Positions 1-9,363 of a stretch of 64,000 nt of DNA are shown piece by piece (within the stretch, counting starts at the first letter, position 1; the number at the start of each line of letters is the position of its first letter). The stretch is from assembly GCF_013341275.1 (NCBI RefSeq), contig NZ_CP054476.1, forward strand, positions 124,001 through 188,000. The letters are read 5' to 3'. The notes beneath the pieces are model-generated. The model ran no database searches and had not been told where the DNA came from. It saw only the letters and a program-made list of their open reading frames with translations. This DNA comes from Methyloligella sp. GL2. GTDB lineage: Bacteria > Pseudomonadota > Alphaproteobacteria > Rhizobiales > Methyloligellaceae. A program made the translations under genes and the position numbers.

Positions 1-34
1 ACCGCAACGTCCTTCGCATGAGGAGTAAGAGTCG

Positions 35-307
35 ATGAACGAGCACGAAAAAGAAGAGAGCCAACTGCCTCTGCCGATCTCGGAAGGAGAGCTTGCGATG
101 CTGGGCGACGGTGAAGTGGCCTATATCAAGCAGCTCGATCCGCAGGTGGCGCAGAAGCTTTTCCCGGCGCTGCATCACGCGCCCGAGGGTATCAACCTGT
201 TCGCGGTGCTCGGCGCCGACGGCACGCCCTTGGCCCTGACCGATAGCTGGAGTTCGGCTGTCGCCAATGTGATGCAGAACGACCTGGTGCCGGTCAGCGT
301 GCACTAA
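35..307 (+). CDS. DUF1150 family protein
   Basis: This 90-residue acidic protein resembles the DUF1150 family, small soluble proteins found in alphaproteobacteria, often next to small heat-shock protein genes. The central part (ISEGELAMLGDGEVAYIK and the following LFAVLGADGTPLALTDS) is the family signature as I remember it. The ATG has a GAGGAG ribosome site about 10 bases upstream. No catalytic motif, signal peptide or membrane segment is visible. The family's function is unknown. The upstream neighbour lies outside the window, so the usual Hsp20 partner cannot be checked. A strong terminator hairpin follows. Confidence 0.85.
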   Translation: MNEHEKEESQLPLPISEGELAMLGDGEVAYIKQLDPQVAQKLFPALHHAPEGINLFAVLGADGTPLALTDSWSSAVANVMQNDLVPVSVH

Positions 308-349
308 GGCTCGGCTCGCAAAAGCCAAGACGATCTAACGATCACGATC

Positions 350-382
350 AACGCCCGGCCCTCGCCGGGCGTTGGCGTTTTT
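350..382 (+). terminator. Rho-independent terminator after the DUF1150 gene
   Basis: A 10-bp perfect stem (AACGCCCGGC pairing with GCCGGGCGTT) with a 4-base loop is followed by GGCGTTTTT. It lies 43 bases after the stop codon of the DUF1150 gene on the same strand. Confidence 0.8.
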
Positions 383-402
383 GGGACTGGCGGCGCGGAT
401 CT

Positions 403-544
403 CCCTCCCCCTGCAAGGGGGAGGGTCGGGGTGGGGGTCTCGTAGATCTTGGCTCGCTCAATACGATAGAGGTGCTGCTGCGAAGCAAGTGACCCCCACC
501 CGAATTGGCTAAAGCCAATTCGACTTCCCCCTTGCAGGGGGAGG
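403..544. repeat. Inverted pair of GC-rich palindromic repeats (family R1)
   Basis: The gap between DUF1150 and ptsN (308-698) has no convincing gene. It holds two copies of a palindromic element in inverted orientation. The left copy has CCTCCCCCTGCAAGGGGGAGG followed by a GGGGTGGGGGTC tail (403-440). The right copy has GACCCCCACCC, an AATTGGCTAAAGCCAATT hairpin, and CCCCCTTGCAGGGGG (491-544). The same element recurs at 29728-29852, 30236-30273 and 38898-39007. The open frame on the minus strand across this gap is a by-product of the repeat. Confidence 0.75.
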
Positions 545-698
545 TGTCGGCACCTTTTCCCCCGGGTCACGCCCGGAGATGACGACGTGCCGACAATTTC
601 CTTGGTAGCAGCTTTCTTGGAGGCTTCCGCTCCGGGCCTCATGGTTCGAGACGCGCCCGCTTGGCGGGCGCCCTCACCATGAGGTCTTGGCGAATGCC

Positions 699-1163
699 TT
701 AGGCCGCGTCGGAGGCGGCTTCCTCGGTGAGGATGGCATAGAGCGCGTTGCGGTCCTTGGAGCCGCGCAGCTTCTCCAGCGCGTGGCGGTCGCGCAACAG
801 CCGCGAGACGCGCGCCAGCGCCTTCAGGTGATCGGCTCCGGCCCCTTCCGGCGCCAGCAGCAGAAACACCAGATCGACCGGCCTGCCGTCGGCGGCATCG
901 AAATCGATCGGCACCGCCAGATGGGCGAAGATGCCGATGATATGCCGGAGCCCTGCGATCTTGCCGTGGGGAATGGCCAAGCCTTCCCCGAGCCCGGTCG
1001 AGCTCAAGCGCTCACGCTGCAGCAGCGTGTCGAAGATATCGCGCTCCTCCAGGCCAGTGAGCTTGGCGGCATGCGCCGAAAGCTCCTGCAAGAGCTGCTT
1101 CTTGTTCTTGACCTTGAGCGAAGGCGAGACCGCCTCCGGACTGATCAGATCCCCTAATTCCAT
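699..1163 (-). CDS. ptsN: PTS IIA-like nitrogen regulatory protein PtsN
   Basis: EIIA-Ntr of the nitrogen phosphotransferase system. It accepts phosphate from NPr on a histidine and, in relatives, controls potassium transport, kinases and nitrogen/carbon balance in the cytoplasm. The phosphorylated histidine lies in GLAIPHGK (about residue 66). The fold motifs RERLSSTGLGEG and VFLLLAPEGAGADHLKALA are intact. I start at the second methionine (MELGDL), which matches the family N-terminus; an ATG six codons upstream is also open. It is the last gene of the lptCAB-rpoN-hpf-ptsN block, the classical neighbourhood of ptsN. Full length at about 154 residues. Confidence 0.93.
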   Translation of the reverse strand: MELGDLISPEAVSPSLKVKNKKQLLQELSAHAAKLTGLEERDIFDTLLQRERLSSTGLGEGLAIPHGKIAGLRHIIGIFAHLAVPIDFDAADGRPVDLVFLLLAPEGAGADHLKALARVSRLLRDRHALEKLRGSKDRNALYAILTEEAASDAA

Positions 1164-1241
1164 CCTGCAAATTCCGTCCAACTGCCGGCCGAAGCGGCCT
1201 GGGTCCGGTGCGCTTTACGCCTTACGCGTTACGCTTTCTCG

Positions 1242-1826
1242 TCACGCCTTCTTGCCGGCCAGATCGATCCAGCCAATGTGACCGTCGCTGCGGCGGTAGA
1301 CCAAGTTCACCGCGCCGCTTCCGGCATTGCGGAAAACAACCACCGGGCGATCGGAGAGGTCCATCTGCATGACCGCGTCGCTCACGGTCATATCATGCAC
1401 GAGCTGCTCCGATTCTGCGATGATCACGGGGTTATCCCCATGTTCCGCTTCGTCTTCGGTCTCCGGCGAGGCCTGAATCACATAGGTCGCGGCCGCCGTG
1501 CCCTCGCTCTTCGCGGCTCGCTCGCCGCTATGATCGTTCAGCCGGCGCTTATAGCGCCGCAGTCGCTTGTCCAGCCTTTCGCACGCCAGATCGGCGCTCT
1601 GATGCGGATCCGGCGCCCGGCCTTCCGCCTCCAGGGACATGCCCTGCCACAGATGCACCAGACAGGCGGTGCGAAACTGTCCATGTTCCTTCTCGATACG
1701 CACATGCCCGGAGGGCTCGCGGCCGAGATATTTGTCGAATGTATGTGCGATGCGGTCGCGCACATATTCCCGCATCGCCTCGCCGACATCGAGGTTCTTG
1801 CCCGTAACTTGTATGGTCATCGCCAC
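1242..1826 (-). CDS. hpf: Ribosome hibernation-promoting factor, long form
   Basis: A 194-residue long-form HPF (S30AE/RaiA family). The N-terminal domain (about 1-105, MTIQVTGKNLDVGEAMREYV) binds the 30S subunit. The C-terminal domain (about 130-190, with VVFRNAGSGAVNLVYRRSDG) drives dimerisation of 70S into inactive 100S ribosomes. The linker between them is acidic and variable, as usual. It lies between rpoN and ptsN on the same strand, the standard position. About 215 bases separate it from rpoN, so it may have its own promoter for stationary-phase induction. Confidence 0.93.
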   Translation of the reverse strand: MAMTIQVTGKNLDVGEAMREYVRDRIAHTFDKYLGREPSGHVRIEKEHGQFRTACLVHLWQGMSLEAEGRAPDPHQSADLACERLDKRLRRYKRRLNDHSGERAAKSEGTAAATYVIQASPETEDEAEHGDNPVIIAESEQLVHDMTVSDAVMQMDLSDRPVVVFRNAGSGAVNLVYRRSDGHIGWIDLAGKKA

Positions 1827-2042
1827 TGGGAGACTTTCGATACGCCTTCTTCGCCTGCTTCAAGCCCGATGCGTAAGAAGGTGCCACATGTGCCGGCTCG
1901 AAGCGCCGGGCGCTGCCTGCGGCCAATCCCACCCTTTTTGCGGGGCCGGAAGCTAGACCGACCTGAGATGGGTGTCAAACGCGTTGGGGGCAAGTTTGGC
2001 TCCTCAATTTTTTTCTTTTTTCAAACAAGAGCATCGGCGCGC

Positions 2043-3608
2043 TTATGCACTCGCGCGCAGAGCCATACGCTTGATCCGGCGGCGCTGCACCGAGGACGGA
2101 ATCCGCAGAGTCTCGCGATATTTCGCGACCGTGCGGCGGGCGATATCGATTCCGTCATCGCGCAACTTCTCCACAATTTTGTCGTCCGAGAGCACGTCTT
2201 GCGCGTGCTCGGAGTCGATCATTTCCTTGATCCGGTGGCGCACCGATTCCGACGAATGAGCATCGCCATCGCCCGCCGCCGGCACCGATGAGGTGAAGAA
2301 ATATTTCAGCTCGAACAGGCCGCGATTGGTGGCCATGTATTTGTTGGCGGTGACCCGGCTGACGGTGGATTCGTGCATCTGGATGGCGTCGGCCACGGTC
2401 TTCAGATTGAGCGGCTTCAGATGGCGGACGCCATAAGTGAAGAAGCCGTCCTGCTGACGCACGATCTCCTCGGCCACTTTCAGAATAGTACGGGCGCGCT
2501 GGTCCAGGCTCTTCACCAGCCAGTTGGCGGTGTGGAAGCATTCCGACAGGTAGCTCTTGTCGTTCTTCGACTTGGTCGATTTGGAGACCTTGGCGTAATA
2601 GGCCTGATCGACCAGCACGCGCGGCAAGGTCTCTGAGTTCAGCTCCACATACCAGCTGCCGTCAGGCAGCGGCTGCACCAGCACATCCGGCACGATGGGC
2701 TGGGTGGGAGCGGCGCCGAAGACCAAGCCCGGCTTCGGGTTGAGGCGCTTCAGCTCGGCGATCATCTCGCGCAGATCCTCGTCGGAGACCTTGCAGATGC
2801 GCTTCAGGCCGGGCAGGTCGTGGGCCGCGAGGAGCTGCAGATTCTCGATCAGCGCCGCCATGGCCGGGTCGCAGCGATCGATCTCTTTCAGCTGCAGGCT
2901 CAGGCATTCGCGAAGATCGCGGGCGAAGACGCCTGACGGATCGAAGCCCTGCATGATCTTGAGCGTCTCCTCGACCTGATCCAGCGGGGCGTCGAGGATC
3001 TCCGCGACGGTCTCCAGATCGGTCTGCAGATAGCCGGTCTCGTCGACGGTATCGATCAGGTGCTGGCCGATCAGCCGCATTGCCGGATCGGAAACGCTGA
3101 GCAGCAGCTGTTCGGAGAGATGGGCGCGCAAGGTGGTCGCGGCGGCGACATAGGCCTCGACATTGGGGGCATCGCCCTCGCCCATCTCGAAGCCCTGCGG
3201 GCCGGCACCAGCACCGCCGCTAATGCCGCTCCAGCCGGAATCGTGCAAGGCGGGCGGGGCGGCGGCTTCTCCGTCGGGGAAAATATCCTGCGGGTCGGCG
3301 TCGATGCTGTCGCTGGAAGCGGTGTTGTCCTTGGATTGCAGGTCGACCCAATCGCCGTCGCCGCCGTTCTCATCGTCGCCGGCGCGGCTCTCCCGCTCGC
3401 CGCCCGCAGGCTCGGCGGCGCCGTTCGCGTTCCCCGCAGGCTCATCGGTCTCGGCCCGCTCAAGCAGCGGGTTGCGCTCCAACTCCCGGTCGACGAAATC
3501 GATCAACTCGAGATTCGACAGTTGCAGCAGCTTGATGGCCTGCTGCAGCTGCGGCGTCATGACCAGGGTCTGCGCCTGCCGGAACTCCAGCTTCGTTGCG
3601 ATCGACAT
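2043..3608 (-). CDS. rpoN: RNA polymerase sigma-54 factor
   Basis: Sigma-54, which directs RNA polymerase to -24/-12 promoters and needs enhancer-binding ATPases for open-complex formation. The 521-residue protein has the N-terminal activator-interaction region (LEFRQAQTLVMTPQLQQAIK), an acidic linker (about 55-150), the core-binding domain, the helix-turn-helix region (LNLKTVADAIQMHESTVSRV) and the RpoN box ARRTVAKYRE at about residues 490-499. All domains are complete. The start codon is 26 bases after the lptB stop, so it is probably co-transcribed with the lpt genes, the conserved arrangement in proteobacteria. Confidence 0.97.
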   Translation of the reverse strand: MSIATKLEFRQAQTLVMTPQLQQAIKLLQLSNLELIDFVDRELERNPLLERAETDEPAGNANGAAEPAGGERESRAGDDENGGDGDWVDLQSKDNTASSDSIDADPQDIFPDGEAAAPPALHDSGWSGISGGAGAGPQGFEMGEGDAPNVEAYVAAATTLRAHLSEQLLLSVSDPAMRLIGQHLIDTVDETGYLQTDLETVAEILDAPLDQVEETLKIMQGFDPSGVFARDLRECLSLQLKEIDRCDPAMAALIENLQLLAAHDLPGLKRICKVSDEDLREMIAELKRLNPKPGLVFGAAPTQPIVPDVLVQPLPDGSWYVELNSETLPRVLVDQAYYAKVSKSTKSKNDKSYLSECFHTANWLVKSLDQRARTILKVAEEIVRQQDGFFTYGVRHLKPLNLKTVADAIQMHESTVSRVTANKYMATNRGLFELKYFFTSSVPAAGDGDAHSSESVRHRIKEMIDSEHAQDVLSDDKIVEKLRDDGIDIARRTVAKYRETLRIPSSVQRRRIKRMALRASA

Positions 3609-3634
3609 CTAACTGTTACTCCACAAACAGCCGA

Positions 3635-4549
<915 letters not shown>

Positions 4550-4552
4550 GCT

Positions 4553-5494
4553 CTATCGCTGGCTATCCGGGACGAGTTGGATCGGTGCCGTCTCGGCTTC
4601 GTTTCCATTGCTCTGCGATGCACGCGCCGCGCCCTTCTGCTTCGAGCCGGCCGCGCCCGCTTTCTTGCCCTTACCGTCCTCCTGCGGCATGAACAGAGCA
4701 CGAATACGGTTATTTGCGGCACTATCTCCCGGATTTTCAAACCGGCTTTCGCCTGTCTTCATATTTATGACAAGCTTACTCCCCTTTAGCACATTCTTGC
4801 CTTGGGTTAACACAACATTGCCGCCTACGGTTACCAGCTCGGTTGCAACATTGTAGATCGCCCAGTCGCTGGTGGCGGTTTGATCCTTGCCGCTATTGAT
4901 GGTCACGTTGCCGCGCACGGTGACCGTATCCTTCTCCATGTCGTAGACCGCAGTATCGCTTTTCGTGGTCTGCTTGTTCTCGTCCCTGATGGTGACGCCA
5001 CCCCCGGCGGTCACGGTCTTGGCGGCCACGTCATAGGTGGCCCATTTGCATGTGGTGCTCTGGTTCTTCTCGCCGGTGATGTGGACGTTGCCCTTGGCTT
5101 CGATCTTGGTGATCTGAGTGCCAAGCCCGCCAGGCGCCTCCCCGGCCGGCGCATCGTCCGCCGGCGTCTCGGCGACTTCGGTCTGTTCGGCCGCGCCACC
5201 CCCCATGGGATTGGCCGAGCCTTTGTAGAAAACGTCGAGCTGGTCGGAGCGCAGCGACGTCTTGCCCTGCACCGCGTTCACCTTGCCGGTGAAGACCGCC
5301 TGCTTCTTGTCATCGTAGATGGTCAGCTTCTGCGAATTGATATCGATGGGCTCATCGGAGCTCTGGCCGAAAGCGCCGAAAGCGCCTTTCGGAGCCTCCA
5401 TCGTGGCCTCGGGCGTGGGGGCTTGCGCGGCGGCAGGACCGGGCGTTGCCAGCCAGGCCGCAGCGGCGAGGCCGAGCGCCAGGACACGGGCCAT
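4553..5494 (-). CDS. lptA: LPS transport periplasmic protein LptA
   Basis: Periplasmic bridge protein that carries lipopolysaccharide from LptC to the outer-membrane LptDE. A signal peptide with cleavage after AAAQA (about residue 23) is followed by OstA-type repeats built on 'A.YDM....VTV.GNV....G'. The 313 residues exceed E. coli LptA (about 185), mainly through an acidic Ala/Pro-rich insert near residues 95-125 and a basic C-terminal tail. Its ATG overlaps the lptC stop by one base (TGATG), so the two are translationally coupled. lptB follows directly. Confidence 0.92.
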   Translation of the reverse strand: MARVLALGLAAAAWLATPGPAAAQAPTPEATMEAPKGAFGAFGQSSDEPIDINSQKLTIYDDKKQAVFTGKVNAVQGKTSLRSDQLDVFYKGSANPMGGGAAEQTEVAETPADDAPAGEAPGGLGTQITKIEAKGNVHITGEKNQSTTCKWATYDVAAKTVTAGGGVTIRDENKQTTKSDTAVYDMEKDTVTVRGNVTINSGKDQTATSDWAIYNVATELVTVGGNVVLTQGKNVLKGSKLVINMKTGESRFENPGDSAANNRIRALFMPQEDGKGKKAGAAGSKQKGAARASQSNGNEAETAPIQLVPDSQR

Positions 5495-6324
5495 CAGGGC
5501 AATCTCCCGGCTGCACCCTGCGCCGCAGGATCGGTTGGCGCAAAGCCGAGCCCGGTCTGGGGCGTGGGAAGAACGCTGGGCCGCCGCTCCGGCGCAGGCG
5601 GCGGTGCGGTCTCCTCCGCCACTTGCGGCGCGGCAGCGGGCGCATCCTCGCCCGGCGCCTTCTTCGGGGTCAGATGCACGCGGACATCGCCCTTGAATTC
5701 CAAGGTTTTCTTGTCCGAGCGCCAGGTCATCTCCTTGGAGCGCACGGTGCCGCTTTCGGTCTCGAACAAGACCGGGACCGGCGAATGCAAAAGCTGCTCC
5801 TTCAGATCCATCTCCGCATAGGTCATCGCGCCGGTGATGCCGGTGCTGGTGGAGATGTCGATCCGGTCCTTCATCACCAGGGTTTCTTTTTCGCTGTCAT
5901 AAGTGCCGCGGTCGGCGGTCATGCGCGACCAGCCGTCGGGGCCGTTCTTGAGGTCGGCCGTAATGGCGTGAAGCTCGATGATCTTCGGCGTCTTGACGTT
6001 CTGATCGGCGTATTCGGCGGTGATGGTGTAGGCGCCGTTCTTCTTGTCGACGCCCTTCATGGTCGGGTTGGTCATGCGCAGCACGCCGTCATTCACCTCC
6101 ACGCCGCTGATCGAGGCGGTGACGTCGCCGACGGTGACGCTCATGCTGGAGGAGATGAAATAGCCGAGGGTCATCAGCACGGCGAAACCGGGAAGCCCAA
6201 AGCGCAAGATGCGCACCAGGCGCGAATGGCGCGAGGCGTTCACGAAAGCCTTGGCGCGCTCGGCTTCGGTGCGGAAGCGTAAGCCTTCGTGCTGTTGCGG
6301 CGCGTTATAGGCCTGGGTGCTCAT
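5494..6324 (-). CDS. lptC: LPS export protein LptC
   Basis: Bitopic inner-membrane protein that takes lipopolysaccharide from LptB2FG and passes it to LptA. I start at the ATG of MSTQAYNAPQ (276 residues). A longer frame upstream lacks family character. One membrane segment lies at about residues 40-58 (ILRFGLPGFAVLMTLGYFIS), followed by a periplasmic beta-jellyroll (about 65-220) with the typical 'MTNPTMKGVD..NGAYTITAEYA' stretch. A Pro/Ala-rich C-terminal tail is extra compared with E. coli. It is the first gene of the lptCAB-rpoN group. Confidence 0.9.
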   Translation of the reverse strand: MSTQAYNAPQQHEGLRFRTEAERAKAFVNASRHSRLVRILRFGLPGFAVLMTLGYFISSSMSVTVGDVTASISGVEVNDGVLRMTNPTMKGVDKKNGAYTITAEYADQNVKTPKIIELHAITADLKNGPDGWSRMTADRGTYDSEKETLVMKDRIDISTSTGITGAMTYAEMDLKEQLLHSPVPVLFETESGTVRSKEMTWRSDKKTLEFKGDVRVHLTPKKAPGEDAPAAAPQVAEETAPPPAPERRPSVLPTPQTGLGFAPTDPAAQGAAGRLP

Positions 6325-6534
6325 GCGTGCTTGCTCGATGCTCCTTAGGAGCTGGGTCCGGTGCGTTTGTGTTGAGAGCCTAACGTGACGAGTTTGATCA
6401 CATTGCGACCGAAAAGTTGCGGTCTTCGCGCCGCCCGCTCGCCTAAGGGCGGATTTTACCGGCATTTATGCCGGATTGCACAGGCTGTAATGCGCCAAGT
6501 CTAACGGGCAAAAGCCTAATGGGCGAAGGGCAAA

Positions 6535-7149
6535 CTAGTGGGCGAAGGGATCGAGCTCGTACCAGCCGGACAGGTCCAGCTCGGCGCGGGTGGGCAAAAA
6601 CTCGAAACAGGTCTGGGCAAGCTCGGTGCGGCCTTCGCGCGCCAGCATGGCGTCGAGCTTCTCCTTGATCTTATGGAGATAGAGCACGTCGCTCGCCGCA
6701 TATTGGATCTGCTCCGGCGACAGCTCGGCGGCGCCCCAGTCGGAGGATTGCTGCTGCTTGGAGATCTCGATGCCGAGCAGCTCGCGGCAAAGATCCTTCA
6801 ATCCGTGGCGGTCGGTATAGGTGCGGGCCAGGCGCGAGGCGATCTTGGTGCAATAGATCGAGTTCGTCATCTGGCCGAGATAATATTGCATCACGGCGAT
6901 GTCGAAGCGGGCGAAATGGAACAGCTTCAAGACGGATTCGTCGGCGAGAAGCCGCTTCAGCTCGGGCGCCTCGTATTGGCCGGCGGCAAACTGCACCAGA
7001 TGGGCATTGCCGTCGCCGGCGGAGAGCTGCACCACGCAAAGCCGGTCGCGCAGCGGGTTCAGACCGAGGGTTTCGCTGTCGATCGCTACCGATTTGACGC
7101 CGTCGAACAGGCCTTTCGGCAAATCGCCTTTATGCAGTTCAACGCTCAT
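6535..7149 (-). CDS. Ribonuclease D-like 3'-5' exonuclease (short form)
   Basis: A DEDDy-type 3'-5' exonuclease of the RNase D family. Exo I is AIDSETLGL (Asp24, Glu26), Exo II is FHFARFDIAVM, and Exo III is the Tyr/Asp pair in QYAASDVLYLHKI. The 204 residues contain only the exonuclease domain. The HRDC domains of full-length RNase D (about 375 residues) are absent. Such short forms are common in alphaproteobacteria and probably trim RNA 3' ends. It lies just downstream of tRNA-Leu on the same strand, which fits a role in tRNA processing but does not prove it. Confidence 0.88.
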   Translation of the reverse strand: MSVELHKGDLPKGLFDGVKSVAIDSETLGLNPLRDRLCVVQLSAGDGNAHLVQFAAGQYEAPELKRLLADESVLKLFHFARFDIAVMQYYLGQMTNSIYCTKIASRLARTYTDRHGLKDLCRELLGIEISKQQQSSDWGAAELSPEQIQYAASDVLYLHKIKEKLDAMLAREGRTELAQTCFEFLPTRAELDLSGWYELDPFAH

Positions 7150-7234
7150 CAGCAGCTTTCATCTTCCGGCCGGCGCTCCGACGCGCCGAATGCCTCTGCC
7201 GGAGAGGCCTTACCGGCCAGACCAAAGACTGAAA

Positions 7235-7321
7235 TGGTGCCCAGGAGAAGACTCGAACTTCCACGCCCATACGGGCACTAGCACCTGAAGCTAGCGCGTC
7301 TACCAATTCCGCCACCTGGGC
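7235..7321 (-). tRNA. tRNA-Leu (anticodon CAG)
   Basis: Read on the minus strand, this is an 87-base class II tRNA with an encoded CCA. The acceptor is GCCCAGG pairing with CCTGGGC plus discriminator A. The D arm contains GGTAGACGC. The anticodon stem-loop GCTAGCTTCAGGTGCTAG carries CAG. A long variable arm is followed by the T arm GTTCGAGTC. It reads CUG leucine codons. Confidence 0.95.
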
Positions 7322-7461
7322 CCAGATCGCCTTGGAGGCACCTTGCCTATTATCGGCGCACCGGCTTGTCAATCGGATCGAAGGCCTTAAGCCTGTCTTC
7401 TTGCGCGGCTATAGTGATTTTATGCGTTTATGCCGCGCGCCGATTGAGATGAGAGGTTGAT

Positions 7462-8445
7462 ATGGCGATTGATCTTGGCGTTTCCAGCCGGGTGACGATT
7501 TTTGGGGGATCGGGATTTCTCGGCCGCCATGTGGTGCAGGCGATTGCGAAAACCGGCGCGCGGATGCTGGTCGGCGTGCGCCGTCCGGGGCTTGCGGGGC
7601 ATTTGCAGCCGCTGGGCGGGGTCGGCCAGATCTACGCCGTGCAGGCCAATGTGCGCTATCCGGACTCGCTGATCCGGGCCGCGGAAGGCGCCGATGTGGT
7701 GATCAATCTCACCGGCATCCTGGCGCCCGGAGGCAAGCAGAGCTTCAAGGCAGTGCATGACGAAGGCGCCCGCAACGTGGCCGAGGCGGCGAAAAAGGCG
7801 GGCGCGAAGTCGTTCATCCATGTCTCGGCGATCGGCGCCGACCCGAAATCCGACTCAGCCTATGCCCGCACCAAGGCGGCGGGCGAGGAGGCGGTGCGGG
7901 AGGTGATGCCCGACGCGGTGATCTTCCGCCCCTCGGTGGTGTTCGGGCCGGAGGACGAATTCTTCAACCGCTTCGCCGCCATGGCGCGGATCTCGCCGGC
8001 GCTGCCGCTGATCGGCGGCGGGCATACCAAACTGCAGCCGGTCTTCGTCGGCGACGTGGCCAAGGCGGTTCTGGCCGGGATCAGCAGCAAGGCCAAGGCG
8101 GGCAAGATTTACGAGCTCGGCGGGCCGGAAGTCCTGAGCATGAAAGAGATCATGCAGCTTGTGCTGCTCTATACCGAGCGCAAGCGGCTTTTGGTCAATC
8201 TGCCGTTCTGGCTGGCGAACCTGCAGGCGCAGTTCCTGCAATGGCTGCCTAATCCGCCGCTGACGCCGGATCAGGTGCGCATGCTGCGGAACGACAATGT
8301 GGTGAGCGCGGCGGCGATCAAGGACGGCCGCACGCTGGACGGGCTGAATATCCGCGAAGTGCCGATCTCGGCGGTGGTGCCGGATTATCTGGAGCGGTTC
8401 CGGCCGCGCGGCCAGTTCTCGCCCTACCCGCCGGCCCATATCTAG
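7462..8445 (+). CDS. Complex I NDUFA9 subunit family protein (atypical SDR)
   Basis: A 327-residue NAD(P)-binding extended SDR of the NDUFA9-like group. The Rossmann motif GGSGFLGRHVV is near the N-terminus. YARTKAAGEEAV supplies the Tyr-x3-Lys pair, and IFRPSVVFGPEDEFFNRFA is typical of the family. In mitochondria NDUFA9 is an accessory subunit of complex I. In alphaproteobacteria homologues occur with or without a proven link to the complex, and no nuo gene is nearby here. It stands alone behind tRNA-Leu and converges on uppP. Confidence 0.85.
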   Translation: MAIDLGVSSRVTIFGGSGFLGRHVVQAIAKTGARMLVGVRRPGLAGHLQPLGGVGQIYAVQANVRYPDSLIRAAEGADVVINLTGILAPGGKQSFKAVHDEGARNVAEAAKKAGAKSFIHVSAIGADPKSDSAYARTKAAGEEAVREVMPDAVIFRPSVVFGPEDEFFNRFAAMARISPALPLIGGGHTKLQPVFVGDVAKAVLAGISSKAKAGKIYELGGPEVLSMKEIMQLVLLYTERKRLLVNLPFWLANLQAQFLQWLPNPPLTPDQVRMLRNDNVVSAAAIKDGRTLDGLNIREVPISAVVPDYLERFRPRGQFSPYPPAHI

Positions 8446-8452
8446 GGCCGGC
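8430..8452. terminator. Hairpin over the stop codon between convergent genes
   Basis: An 8-bp stem (GCCGGCCC with GGGCCGGC) and 7-base loop span the stop codon of the NDUFA9-like gene, just before the convergent uppP stop. There is no T-run, so it may be a weak or bidirectional terminator. Confidence 0.4.
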
Positions 8453-8465
8453 GCCGCGGCTCAGC

Positions 8466-9263
8466 TCAGCTCAGCAGCAGCACGGTGAGGAAGCCGGCGA
8501 GCACCATGCGGTAGATCACGAAGGGCAGGAAGCTCACCCGTTTCACCAGCGCCATCAGGAAGGCGATGGCGGCAAGGCCTGCGAAGAAGGTCAGCCCGGC
8601 GCATAGGAACGAGTCGGACGAGATCTTGTCGCCGGCGGCAAGCGCATCGCCCAAGGTGAGCACGCCGGCGCCGAGCATGGCGGGAATGCCCAGAAGGAAC
8701 GAGAAGCGCGCCGCTTCGGGCCGGGTGAAGCCGAGAAAGCGGCCGGCGGTCATGGTGACGCCGGACCGGCTGGTGCCGGGAATCAGCGCCAGCGCCTGAG
8801 CGACGCCGATGAAGATCGCCGATTTCAGGGTCATGTCCTCCATGGTGCGGGTCTGCTTGCCGACATAGTCGGCGACCAGCATCAGCACGCCATAGAAGAA
8901 GGTGTTGAAGGTGACGACCACGACATTGCGCTCAAGATCGGCAAAGCCGCTCTTCTTCAGAAACAGGCCGAAGATCACCGCAGGGATGGTGGCGAGGACG
9001 ATATAGGCGGCGAGCTTGCCCTCGCGTGTCACCTTGCCGCCGAGGAGTTCCAGTGTGCCCGCAGCCAGGCGCAGCACATCCCGCCAGAAATAGATCAAAA
9101 TCGCCAGCAGCGTCCCCAGATGCATCATCACATCGGTGAACTGGCCCTGGTCGGGCCAACCGGTGAGATAGGGGATAAGAACCAGATGGCCGGAGGAGGA
9201 AATCGGCAGGAATTCGGTGATACCTTGCACTACGGCAAGGACGATGATCTGCTCGATTGACAT
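8466..9263 (-). CDS. uppP: Undecaprenyl-diphosphatase UppP (BacA)
   Basis: Integral membrane phosphatase that recycles undecaprenyl diphosphate to the monophosphate carrier used for peptidoglycan and LPS synthesis. Loss sensitises and extra copies protect against bacitracin. The family motifs are present: QGITEFLPISSSGHL (catalytic Glu and Ser) and ALIPGTSRSGVTM. The 265 residues are full length, with about eight hydrophobic segments. It is divergent from the GST gene across a 100-base gap. Confidence 0.96.
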   Translation of the reverse strand: MSIEQIIVLAVVQGITEFLPISSSGHLVLIPYLTGWPDQGQFTDVMMHLGTLLAILIYFWRDVLRLAAGTLELLGGKVTREGKLAAYIVLATIPAVIFGLFLKKSGFADLERNVVVVTFNTFFYGVLMLVADYVGKQTRTMEDMTLKSAIFIGVAQALALIPGTSRSGVTMTAGRFLGFTRPEAARFSFLLGIPAMLGAGVLTLGDALAAGDKISSDSFLCAGLTFFAGLAAIAFLMALVKRVSFLPFVIYRMVLAGFLTVLLLS

Positions 9264-9363
9264 TTGTCCCCCTTTTGGCCGCCTTGTTACGACAGCGTGC
9301 AGGTTCTATACGGAGCGGCCATCCCGCGCGATTCTTTTCATGGCCTAAGCCACAAACGGGTCG

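Noticed and set aside
304-642. 112-codon minus-strand frame in the gap after the DUF1150 gene
   Set aside because: It is made of the R1 palindromes and the terminator; residues such as TPTLPLAGGG are typical translations of such repeats.
1870-1890. Possible sigma-54 promoter (TGGCAC) on the minus strand before hpf
   Set aside because: The -12 element would read TACGC in place of TTGCA/T, so the consensus is not met.
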